Made by a program: the position numbers and the translations under genes. Shown one piece after another: positions 54,008 to 62,860 of a stretch of DNA of 64,000 bases. This DNA comes from Sphingomonas sp. LM7 (GTDB lineage Bacteria > Pseudomonadota > Alphaproteobacteria > Sphingomonadales > Sphingomonadaceae). The notes under the pieces are model-generated. The model did no database searches. It was not told where the DNA came from and worked only from the letters and a program-made list of their open reading frames with translations. How positions within the stretch are numbered: the stretch's first letter is position 1; every line of letters begins with the position of its first letter. The stretch is taken from positions 1,860,001 to 1,924,000 of the forward strand of contig NZ_CP019511.1 of assembly GCF_002002925.1 (NCBI RefSeq). Direction: 5' to 3'.

Positions 54008-55321
54008 ATGCCAGCCGTTCCCGTTACACCCCGTGCCGGTGCCCCGTCGGGCTCGAGCGCGCCCTATGGCGCCGCGCTCTCGATGCTCGCGACGCTCTTC
54101 TTCATGTGGGGGTTCATCACCGTCATCAACGGCACGCTGCTGCCGCATCTGCGCAGCGTCATGGTGCTCAGCTATGCGCAGACCACGCTGATCGAGAGCG
54201 TGTGGTTCATCGCCTATTTCGTCGCGTCGATCCCCTCGGCCAAGATCATCGAGCGGATCGGCTACAAAAAGTCGATGGTCACCGGGCTGATCGTGATGGC
54301 GGTCGGCGCGCTGATCATGATTCCGGCATCGATGCTGCTCTCTTATTATGTCGTGCTGACTGCGATGTTCGTGATCGCATCGGGCATCGCGCTGCTCCAG
54401 GTCGCCGCGAACCCCTATGTTGCCGTCATCGGCCCGGCCGAGAGTTCGTCGTCGCGGCTGAACCTGGTTCAGGCGTTCAACTCGATGGGCACCACCTTCG
54501 CCCCGCTGTTCGGCGCCTATCTGATCCTCGGCCGCAGCGTCTCGGGCACGACCGAGGGCGGCGCGGCGTCGCTGACGCTCGAGCAGCGGCTTGCCGACGC
54601 GCAGACGGTACAGCTGCCCTATCTGATCGTCGCCGTGGTGCTGATCGTCCTCGCGGTGGTGATCGCGCGCTTCAAGCTGCCCGCAATGGGCAATGCCGTC
54701 TCGCGCCACTCGCGCGAGGATCGCAAGAACCACTCGCTGTGGAAGCATCGCAATCTCGTATTCGGCGTGCCGGCGATCGCGATCTACCTGATCGCCGAGA
54801 TCGGCGTCGGCAACCTCTTCGTCAATTTCGTCTCGAAGCCCGACATCGGCAACCTCACCCACCAGCAGGCCGGGAACTACCTGTTCCTGCTGTGGGGCGG
54901 GATGATGGTCGGCCGCTTCATCGGCGCGTTCCTGATGCGCTCGGTCAGGGCCGAGACGGTGCTTGCGGTGGCCAGCGCGCTGGCGTTCGTAGTGATGGTC
55001 ATCACCACCTTCGCGCATGGCCCGATCGCGATGTGGTCGCTGATTTCGGTGGGGCTGTTCCACTCGATCATGTTCCCGACGATCTTCACGCTCGGGATCA
55101 AGGGGCTTGGTCCGCTGACCGAAGAAGGTTCGGGGCTGCTGATCATGGCGATCGCGGGCGGCGCACTGGTCTATTTCCAGGGCAAGTTCGCCGATGCCTA
55201 TGGGTTGCAGGAATCGTTCATCATCTGCGCGATCTGCGAACTCTATGTGCTGTTCTATGCGCTGTGGGGTTCGCGGGTGACCCACGCGCTGGAGGACGAA
55301 GTAGTGACTGCGGTGGAGTGA
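54008..55321 (+). CDS. FucP-like MFS sugar permease
   Basis: 437 aa with about 12 membrane segments. It fits the FucP/GluP branch of MFS sugar:H+ symporters: MLATLFFMWGFITVINGTLL at the start, ESVWFIAYFVASIPSAKIIE, IALLQVAANPYVAVIGP, LNLVQAFNSMGTTFAPLFGA, and FPTIFTLGIKGLGPLTEEGS. These motifs are close to fully conserved in the family (L-fucose, glucose/galactose and similar sugars). As last gene of the receptor-GH43 operon it probably moves L-arabinose across the inner membrane. The start at 54008 has AGGAGAAG upstream; longer in-frame sequence lies in the GH43 gene. Confidence 0.9.
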   Translation: MPAVPVTPRAGAPSGSSAPYGAALSMLATLFFMWGFITVINGTLLPHLRSVMVLSYAQTTLIESVWFIAYFVASIPSAKIIERIGYKKSMVTGLIVMAVGALIMIPASMLLSYYVVLTAMFVIASGIALLQVAANPYVAVIGPAESSSSRLNLVQAFNSMGTTFAPLFGAYLILGRSVSGTTEGGAASLTLEQRLADAQTVQLPYLIVAVVLIVLAVVIARFKLPAMGNAVSRHSREDRKNHSLWKHRNLVFGVPAIAIYLIAEIGVGNLFVNFVSKPDIGNLTHQQAGNYLFLLWGGMMVGRFIGAFLMRSVRAETVLAVASALAFVVMVITTFAHGPIAMWSLISVGLFHSIMFPTIFTLGIKGLGPLTEEGSGLLIMAIAGGALVYFQGKFADAYGLQESFIICAICELYVLFYALWGSRVTHALEDEVVTAVE

Positions 55322-55329
55322 TGTCTTCT

Positions 55330-55539
55330 CCCCTCCCTGCTTGCAGGGAGGGATGGTCGGGTCGGCCATGCTCCCAGCATGGCCTGAACAGCGCGGGGCG
55401 CTGTTCACCCGATCATGGGTGGGTGCGCGCGTCTGCGCGCTCACAAGACTCCTCGCCAAGCATCGGAGCGTCGAGCCGGGCATCGAGCCCGCTCGACGCT
55501 AAACCCACCCCTCAATCCCCTCCCTTTCAGGGAGGGGAA
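55330..55539. repeat. intergenic repeat, copy C (inverted relative to A and B)
   Basis: About 210 bp in the gap between the convergent MFS and GntR genes. It begins with CCCCTCCCTGC-TT-GCAGGGAGGG and ends with TCCCTTTCAGGGAGGGG. On the minus strand it shows the same block order as copies A and B (GGGCTCGATGCCCGGCTCGA, then GAGCGCGCAGACGCGCGC, then CACCCACC). An extra inverted pair (CATGCTCCCAGCATGG) accounts for the greater length. It probably also terminates transcription from both sides. Confidence 0.75.
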
Positions 55540-55573
55540 TTTGTTTGGCGATGCCCCCTACCCTCCGTGGGGT

Positions 55574-56362
55574 CTACCCCGCCACCACTTCGCTTCGCGT
55601 GCCCTTGGGCTGGCGGAGCTTGGGGCCGCGGCTGCGGGTGGTGTCGAGGAACGCCATGTCGACGAGGTGCGCCATTGCGGCGTGCGCACCCTCGGAATCG
55701 CGCGCGGCGATCGCGTCGAACACCCTCTGGTGATCGGGGATCGGATCGCGCCGCAACGGGCTGTTGCGCTGCTTGAAGATCGTCGTCCAGGCGACTGCGG
55801 CGCTGACGCTGGTGGTCAGCGTAGTGATGAACGGGTTTGCCGAGGCTTCGAGCAACGCGGCGTGGAAGTCCTGGTCGGCAACCCGCCCCTCCTCGACTGC
55901 AAGCGTGTGTTTCGCCATTTCCGCCAGCGCGACCGCCATGCGCTTGAGTTGCGCGTCGGTGCGCCGCTCGGCGGCGAGCGCCGCGGCCTCGGGCTCGAAT
56001 ATCTTCCGCAGCTCGAACAGGCTGAACAGCAGCTCGTCATCGGGCTCGAACTCGAAGATCCACGACAGCACGTCGGGATCGAGCAAATGCCATTTCTCGC
56101 GATCGCTGACTCGCGTGCCGGTGCGCGGGCGGCTTTCGACCAGCCCCTTGGCCGCAAGGATGCGCAGCGCCTCGCGGTACGCAGTGCGCGAGACATGGAG
56201 CCGGTCGCTCGCCGCGACTTCGTTGTTGAGGATCTCGCCGGGCTTGTAGCGCCCGGAGACGATCAGGATGCCGAGATCGCGCGCGATCGTCCCGTGCAGG
56301 CGCAGCGATTTGCGCCGTTCGCGGACGTTGAGCGGCTTCGCCGTCTTGACCTTTGCAACCAT
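55574..56362 (-). CDS. GntR-family regulator with FCD domain (candidate arabinose repressor)
   Basis: 262 aa. The N-terminal winged helix is GntR-like (TIARDLGILIVSGRYKPGEI, LHVSRTAYREALRILAAKGL, VESRPRTGTRVSDREKW). The C-terminal all-helical FCD domain has the usual metal/ligand residues (LFELRKIFEPEAAALAAER, DQDFHAALLEASANPF, DHQRVFDAIAARDSEGA). FCD regulators of sugar-acid genes (UxuR, LgoR type) usually repress and release DNA on binding an acidic sugar. It starts 45 bp after the intracellular GH51 and is probably the last gene of the ABC importer operon, so it would control itself through the operator at 62029-62042. It is the only GntR gene in the window and the best candidate reader of the GTCTGACTAAT sites. 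Confidence 0.92.
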   Translation of the reverse strand: MVAKVKTAKPLNVRERRKSLRLHGTIARDLGILIVSGRYKPGEILNNEVAASDRLHVSRTAYREALRILAAKGLVESRPRTGTRVSDREKWHLLDPDVLSWIFEFEPDDELLFSLFELRKIFEPEAAALAAERRTDAQLKRMAVALAEMAKHTLAVEEGRVADQDFHAALLEASANPFITTLTTSVSAAVAWTTIFKQRNSPLRRDPIPDHQRVFDAIAARDSEGAHAAMAHLVDMAFLDTTRSRGPKLRQPKGTRSEVVAG

Positions 56363-56406
56363 CGCTCGATCCTAGCGCTGCCAAGGGCTCCGGTACAACC
56401 GATCGA

Positions 56407-57915
56407 TCATGCAGGATGCGTGACGAATACGTTCCACGAGAGCGGTTTCAGGACAGTCTTGAGCACGCCATCGGCAAAGTCGGCGCGCGGATGCGATTTG
56501 GGCGCGACTTCATCAGGTGCTTCGGCGGTGTTGATCGCCTTGAGATCGCTGTGATGGAGCTCGAACGCTTCGGCGAGGTTGCGCTCGCCGAGGCCGCGCA
56601 GTTCGACGGTCAGCTCCATCTCGGCATCGAGGCTGCGATTGAGCGCGAAGACGGTGACCGCGCCGGTCTCCGGATCGTGCAGCATCGACTGGACCAGCAG
56701 CGGCGCCGCGGTCTCGTCCCCCGCGGCGAAGCTGCCGGTCTCGACCGAGGCGCGCAGCACATTGCCGCGGCCATAGCGCGCCGCCTGGGCGAAGGGATGG
56801 AAGATCGTCTGGCGCCAAGCGGGGCCGCCGGTCCGGGTCATGATCGGGCCGATGACATTGACAAGCTGGGCGATGCACGCCGACTTCACCCGATCGGCGT
56901 GGTTGATCATCGTCAGCAGCACCCCGCCAACGACGAGCGCATCCTCGAAATTGTAGATCTCTTCCAGCAGCGCGGGCGCTTCGGGCCAGCCGACCCCGCG
57001 TAATTGCTCGCCGGCGCGGGCGCGATACCAGACGTTCCATTCGTCGACCGACAGCATGATCCGCTTGGGGCTGCGGCGCTTGGCGGCGACGGCGTCAGCG
57101 ATCGCGGCGACTTCGACGATGAAGCGCTCGAGCCCATCGATCGCGGTGAGGAAGCGCGCGACATCGTCCTCATGGTTCGTGAAATATTGGTGGAGCGAGA
57201 TGTAGTCGACGTCCTCGAAGCAGTGATCGAGCACGTCATATTCCCATGCACCATAGGTGGGCATGTCGCGTGCCGACGAGCCGCATACCGCGAGCTGGAG
57301 CCCGTCCGAGGTCCAGCGCATCACCTTGGCGGTTTCCTTGGCAACGCGGCCATACTCGTGTGCGGTCTTGGCGCAGGTCTGCCACGGGCCGTCCATCTCG
57401 TTGCCCAGGCACCAGAATTTGATGTCGTGCGGCGCCTCGTACCCGTGGCTGCGGCGCAGATCGGCATACTGCGTGCCGCCGGGGTGGTTGCAATATTCGA
57501 GGAAGTTCTGCGCCTCGGCGGGGCCGCGGGTGCCGAGATTGACTGCGAACATCGGTTCGAGCCCGGCGAGGCGGCACCAGTCGATGAACTCGTTGGTGCC
57601 GAACTGGTTGGTCTCGGTCGATCCCCAGGCGAGGTCGAGGCGGACCGGGCGATCGGCCTTGGGCCCTACTCCGTCTTCCCAATTGTAACCCGAGACGAAA
57701 TTGCCGCCGGGATAGCGCACGATCGTCACGCCGAGTTCGCGGGTGAGATCGAGCACGTCGCGGCGGAAGCCGTTGGCGTCGGCGGTGGCGTGGCCGGGCT
57801 CGTAAATGCCGCCATATACGCAGCGCCCGAGATGCTCGACGAACGTGCCGAACACGCGCCGATCGAGCGGGGCGACGACGAAGGCGGGATCGGCGATTAC
57901 GCGGGACTTGAGCAT
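56407..57915 (-). CDS. intracellular GH51 alpha-N-arabinofuranosidase
   Basis: 502 aa with no signal peptide. The GH51 barrel is well conserved: FGTFVEHLGRCVYGGIYEPG, VRYPGGNFVSGYNWEDGVGP, acid/base E173 in CLGNEMDGPW and nucleophile E292 in LSVDEWNVWY, with the beta-sandwich ending LKPLSWNVFVTHPA. This is the typical cytoplasmic form, which splits short arabino-oligosaccharides. Placed after the ABC importer genes, it should hydrolyse what they bring in. The start at 57915 was chosen because GGAG lies six bases upstream; 57927 (MEPPMLK) is possible. A longer upstream frame overlaps the binding-protein gene and is not real. Confidence 0.93.
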   Translation of the reverse strand: MLKSRVIADPAFVVAPLDRRVFGTFVEHLGRCVYGGIYEPGHATADANGFRRDVLDLTRELGVTIVRYPGGNFVSGYNWEDGVGPKADRPVRLDLAWGSTETNQFGTNEFIDWCRLAGLEPMFAVNLGTRGPAEAQNFLEYCNHPGGTQYADLRRSHGYEAPHDIKFWCLGNEMDGPWQTCAKTAHEYGRVAKETAKVMRWTSDGLQLAVCGSSARDMPTYGAWEYDVLDHCFEDVDYISLHQYFTNHEDDVARFLTAIDGLERFIVEVAAIADAVAAKRRSPKRIMLSVDEWNVWYRARAGEQLRGVGWPEAPALLEEIYNFEDALVVGGVLLTMINHADRVKSACIAQLVNVIGPIMTRTGGPAWRQTIFHPFAQAARYGRGNVLRASVETGSFAAGDETAAPLLVQSMLHDPETGAVTVFALNRSLDAEMELTVELRGLGERNLAEAFELHHSDLKAINTAEAPDEVAPKSHPRADFADGVLKTVLKPLSWNVFVTHPA

Positions 57916-57931
57916 TGGGGGCTCCATGAGG

Positions 57932-59236
57932 TCACAGATTGTCAAGCACTTCGTTCGCGCGCCGCTCCATGTCGGAGAGCGTGCGGTCGATCGGCTTGGC
58001 GCCGGAGATCGCCGACGCCGCCTCGGTACCGACGATCGTCTCCAGCGGGAACTGGCGGCGCACTTGTTTGGGAAGCGGCTGGGCAGTGGTGGCGAGGATC
58101 GCGAGATTGCCCCGATGCGGCAGCGCGCGCCATTGCGGGCTGTCGATGATTGACTGGAACGCCGGCAGATGCCCGGTGCGCGCCCAGTGCTTGGCATGGC
58201 CGGCGAAGAATTTGAGGAAGCGCAGCGCGGCGGCGCGCTCCTCGGGGGTGCGGCGGGAGTCGCGTGGCATCACCCAATTATGGCCGTCGGCGAAGGTGGC
58301 TTCGCGCTGGAACAGCTTGGGGTACGGCATCACCGTGTAGCCCCCGTTGGCGAGCGCCCCGGTGGACTCGCGCGACTTCGCGTCGAAGGTGCCGACCATC
58401 CATGTGCCGACGAGGAACACCCCGCCATCGCCGTTGAGGAAGCCGGCGACTGCGGCGCTGTAATCCTGGTTCTTTGTGGTGAAGTCGCGGTCGTAGATCG
58501 TCTTGAAGAGCTGGAGCGCGTTGCGGCCCTCGGGCGTGGCGAAGGTCGCGTGGCCATCGCGGAACAGCGTGCCGTTCTGCTGCATCACGAAGGTGTAGAA
58601 GTTGCGGGTGAAGCCGGCATATTCGTTGGCGGCGCCCTGGACGAGATAGGGTTTGCCGGTACGCTCGCGGAATTGCTGTGCATGGGCGTAGAGTTCCTCC
58701 GGCGAGCGCGGCAGGATCGGCTTGCCGTTCCGCACCAGCCCGGCCTTGCGGAACAGGTTCATGTTGATGTGCCAGAGCGGCGCCCAAGTATCGATCGGCA
58801 GGCCCCAGACATGGCCTTCGACCGTCACTGCGGTGCGCGCGGCGGTGGTGAGGCTGGCCGGCGGGGCGCCGATCGCGGTCAGGTCGGCATCGAGCGGCTC
58901 GAGCAGGTCGCGCGCCTGATAGTCCGCAATCACCGATCCGTGCATCGTCACCAGATCGGGCGCGTCGTTGGCGGCAAGCTGCGCAGTGAGCTGGTCGTAG
59001 CCGGGCCAGAACACGACATTCTCGACGACATGGATGTCGGGGTTCTCGGCCTCGAAGCGATTGATCATCGCGGTCATGATCCCGCATTCGCCTTCGGCCT
59101 TGGCGATGTCGGTGGTGCGGCCGTACTCGGCCTCGCATGCGCCGAAGAAGCGCTGGATCACCAGCCGGGTCTTGTTCGGCTTGGCGTCCGAACAGCCGGC
59201 GAGCAGCGCCAGCGGCAGGAGCCAGAGCGCCTTCAT
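57932..59236 (-). CDS. sugar ABC transporter substrate-binding lipoprotein
   Basis: 434 aa. The N-terminus is a lipoprotein signal (ALWLLPLALLAGCSD, C15). The remainder fits family-1 extracellular solute-binding proteins: RFEAENPDIHVVENVVFWPG, LAANDAPDLVTMHGSVIADY, WGLPIDTWAPLWHINMNLF, GDGGVFLVGTWMVGTFDAKS and ALRFLKFFAGHAKHWARTGH. It should capture arabinose oligomers in the periplasm and deliver them to the two permeases encoded just upstream. Its start overlaps the preceding permease stop (ATGA). An odd Cys-containing segment (FGACEAEYGRTTDIAKAEGE) near the N-terminus is unusual for the family. Confidence 0.91.
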   Translation of the reverse strand: MKALWLLPLALLAGCSDAKPNKTRLVIQRFFGACEAEYGRTTDIAKAEGECGIMTAMINRFEAENPDIHVVENVVFWPGYDQLTAQLAANDAPDLVTMHGSVIADYQARDLLEPLDADLTAIGAPPASLTTAARTAVTVEGHVWGLPIDTWAPLWHINMNLFRKAGLVRNGKPILPRSPEELYAHAQQFRERTGKPYLVQGAANEYAGFTRNFYTFVMQQNGTLFRDGHATFATPEGRNALQLFKTIYDRDFTTKNQDYSAAVAGFLNGDGGVFLVGTWMVGTFDAKSRESTGALANGGYTVMPYPKLFQREATFADGHNWVMPRDSRRTPEERAAALRFLKFFAGHAKHWARTGHLPAFQSIIDSPQWRALPHRGNLAILATTAQPLPKQVRRQFPLETIVGTEAASAISGAKPIDRTLSDMERRANEVLDNL

Positions 59237-60048
59237 TTGCCCGCCGCTCCGGCGACTGCCTGGACGATGTATTTCTGGAAGAACAGGTACACGATCAGCA
59301 TCGGCGCGCCGGCGAACACGGCCTGCGCCATCAGGAAGCCAAGGCCTTCGGTCTGGGCGAAGTTCATCTGGGTGGAGGCGATACCGACGGTGAGGGTGAA
59401 CATGTCCTTGTTGGTCGCCGAGATCAGCGGCCACCAATAGTCGTTCCAGGCGTGGAGGAAGGTGAAGATGCCGAGCGTCGCCTGGGCAGGGATCGTCAGC
59501 GGGAGAAGCAGCCGCCAGAAGATCGTGAAGCGCGAGGCGCCGTCGAGCAACGCGGCCTCGTCGATGTCCTTGGGAATCGCGCGGAAATATTGCGTCATCA
59601 GGAAGACGCCGAACGGGGCCGAGAGGCCGGGGAGGATAAGTGCGGGATAGCTGTTGTGCAGGCCGAGCCAGCTGAACATCTGGTGGCGGGCGATGATCAC
59701 TGCCTGTTCGGGCACCGCGAGCCCGAGCAGCACGATCACGAAGAGTATGTCGCGCCCGCGGAATTCCAGTCGCGCGAAGCCGTAGCCGGCAAGCGAGGCG
59801 AGGACGAGCACGCCTGCGGTCATGCCAAGCGAGACGATCAGGCTGTTGCCGATCCAGCGGAACACCGCGCCGTTGCCGAACAGATTGCGGTAATTGTCGA
59901 GCGTGTAGCGGCCGTTGAATACCGAGGCGGTGTCGGTCATCAGCTCCGAATTGGCCTTGAGTGATAGCGCCAGCACCCAAAGCAACGGCACCAGCATCAG
60001 CACCGCCGCGAGCACGACCAGCGCGATGGCTAGGCGGCTGCGGGTCAT
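59233..60048 (-). CDS. sugar ABC transporter permease (MalG-like)
   Basis: 271 aa with six predicted membrane helices. The EAA loop is present (IDEAALLDGASRFTIFWRLL, then LPLTIPAQATLGIFTF), and the ends match carbohydrate permeases of the CUT1 group. It pairs with the next gene upstream to form the membrane channel. The start MTRSRLAIAL at 60048 gives an ATGA overlap with the other permease gene; 34 more codons of open frame upstream are not needed. Confidence 0.92.
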   Translation of the reverse strand: MTRSRLAIALVVLAAVLMLVPLLWVLALSLKANSELMTDTASVFNGRYTLDNYRNLFGNGAVFRWIGNSLIVSLGMTAGVLVLASLAGYGFARLEFRGRDILFVIVLLGLAVPEQAVIIARHQMFSWLGLHNSYPALILPGLSAPFGVFLMTQYFRAIPKDIDEAALLDGASRFTIFWRLLLPLTIPAQATLGIFTFLHAWNDYWWPLISATNKDMFTLTVGIASTQMNFAQTEGLGFLMAQAVFAGAPMLIVYLFFQKYIVQAVAGAAGK

Positions 60049-60916
60049 GCCGGCTCCTTGCGCGAGGAAATGCGGTACTGGAGCATCGCGGCGACCAGGA
60101 TCATCGCGAACAGGACTTGGGCGGCGGCCGCGGCATAGCCAAGCTCCCATTGCCGCCAGCCGGTCTCGTAGATGAACAGCACGATCGGGCGGGTGGCGTT
60201 GTTGGGACCGCCGAGCGTCATCAGCTGCGCCTGGCCGAACAGCTGGAACTGGAGGATGACCTCGATGATGATCACAAGGAAGAAGGTCCGCTTGATCGCG
60301 GGCAAAGTGATCCGCGTCAGCGTAGTCCAGCGCGTGGCGTTATCGAGCGCGGCGGCTTCGTAGAGATCGCGCGGCACCTGCTGGAGCGCGGCGAGGAACA
60401 GCACCATCGGCAGGCCGATGCACCACCAGATCGTGGTGATCGCGATCGCGGGCATCGCGAGCTTCTCGTTGTTGAGAAAGGCGATCGGAGTCTTGCCGAG
60501 CGCCTCGGCGGTCACCCCGAGCAGCCCGCCGTCGGGGAGGAAGACGAGGCGCCAGACGAGCGTGACGACGGTGACCGAGAGCACGGTGGAGGCGAAGAAG
60601 ATCGTGCGTAAAACCGCCGCCCAGCGCTCCTGGCGGTTGAGCACCAAAGCGAGGCCGAGCCCGGCGAGGGTCAGGAAGGGCACGGTGAGCGCCACGAAGA
60701 CGAAGGTGTTGGCGACGGTCTGCAGGAAGATCGCATCGCCGAACAGCCGGACGAAATTGGCGAGGCCGACCCAGCGCTCGGTGCCGAACAGGTCGCTCTT
60801 GGTGGTCGACAGCCACATCCCCATCGCCAGCGGGATGACGAGCATCACCACGAAGACGAGCAGATAGGGCGCGACGAACAGCGCAGCGCGCCAGTCCCCT
60901 GCCCCGCGCCGTACCA

Positions 60917-60917
<1 letters not shown>
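60045..60917 (-). CDS. sugar ABC transporter permease (MalF-like)
   Basis: 290 aa with six predicted membrane helices (LFVAPYLLVFVVMLVIPLAM first). The EAA loop is DLYEAAALDNATRWTTLTRI, then TLPAIKRTFFLVIIIEVILQ. It resembles CUT1 permeases of the UgpA/MalF type. It is one base apart from the ATPase gene end (overlapping TGATG) and overlaps the next permease by four bases, so the importer genes are translationally coupled. Confidence 0.92.
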
Positions 60918-62011
<1,094 letters not shown>

Positions 62012-62028
62012 TCAGCCTCTCCCTTATA

Positions 62029-62042
62029 ATTGTCTGATGATT
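62029..62042. promoter_or_regulatory. GntR-type operator (ATTGTCTGATGATT) before the ABC importer operon
   Basis: Matches TTTGTCTGACTAAT at 10 of 14 positions with GTCTGA intact. It lies 18 bp before the TTG start of the ATPase gene, whose operon includes the GntR regulator, which suggests autoregulation. Confidence 0.55.
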
Positions 62043-62146
62043 GGAGGGAAAACCCATCTCCTGTCAACGGTACTCGTCGCGCTCCCAGATCGGCGTTGAC
62101 CGATCCTGCATCAGGGCTAGGCTGCGGGGATAGCGGGAGGATTGAA

Positions 62147-62770
62147 ATGGGAACGATCGCGGCATTGCTCGTTGCGAGCACGGGCTGGGCTGGAATCTCC
62201 GCCGGACAGGCGCAACCTGCGCAATCGGCGCCGACGGTTGCCCCGGCGGCGGTGCAACCCAGCGGGCCTGCCTGGCAACTGGTCTGCGCACCCGCTCCGT
62301 CCGCGGGCACTACGCCTGCGCCGGCGCCGGCCGCCGCCAGTCAACCGTGCAGCCTCGTCCAGAACCTGCTTGCCGGCGAGCAGAAGCAGCGGCTGCTGAC
62401 CGTCATCCTGCAGCGCACGCCCCAGGCGGGACACAGCATGACGATCGCGCTGCCGCATGGCGTGCTGTTCCCCGCCGGAGTCAGCCTGCAAGTCGATGAG
62501 GCGCCGGAGAAGCCGCTGGCGGTGCAGACCAGCGACCAGAACGGTGCCTATACCGGCACGCCGGTCGATGCAGCGCTGCTGACGGCGCTGCGTGGCGGCA
62601 AGACGCTCAAGCTCGGCTTCACCGGCGGCAATGGCCAGCGGATCATCGTGCCCGTGACGCTCAGAGACTTTCCCGCCGGCCTGACTGCGCTCGACAAGAG
62701 CCCGTTACCGGTTGCGCCGCGCGCCGCTGCTGCACCGGCGACGCCGTCCCCGGCGCCCGCACCGCGCTGA
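62147..62770 (+). CDS. invasion-associated locus B (IalB) family protein
   Basis: 207 aa. It has a secretion signal (GTIAALLVASTGWAGISAGQ), then a proline/alanine-rich spacer. The IalB-like domain has paired Cys in WQLVCAP and QPCSLVQNLL, LLTVILQRTPQAGHSMTIAL, PHGVLFPAGVSLQVDE and LRGGKTLKLGFTGGNGQRII. IalB proteins are periplasmic or surface proteins of alphaproteobacteria; Bartonella IalB affects red-cell entry, but in free-living species the role is unknown. The start at 62147 has GGGAGG upstream; an open frame from 62030 overlaps the operator of the divergent operon. The tail is again Ala/Pro-rich. Confidence 0.82.
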   Translation: MGTIAALLVASTGWAGISAGQAQPAQSAPTVAPAAVQPSGPAWQLVCAPAPSAGTTPAPAPAAASQPCSLVQNLLAGEQKQRLLTVILQRTPQAGHSMTIALPHGVLFPAGVSLQVDEAPEKPLAVQTSDQNGAYTGTPVDAALLTALRGGKTLKLGFTGGNGQRIIVPVTLRDFPAGLTALDKSPLPVAPRAAAAPATPSPAPAPR

Positions 62771-62818
62771 CGCCGCGCGCCGCGGGGTCGTCCGCCCCGC
62801 GTTTGCGCAAGAGGTAGA

Positions 62819-62842
62819 AAGCGCGGCCGGACCGCCGCGCTT
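62819..62842. terminator. bidirectional terminator between IalB-family and beta-helix genes
   Basis: AAGCGCGGC (62819-62827) and GCCGCGCTT (62834-62842) form a perfect 9-bp stem with a 6-nt loop, midway in the 90-bp convergent gap. Confidence 0.55.
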
Positions 62843-62860
62843 CCCATAACCTTATCAGCG

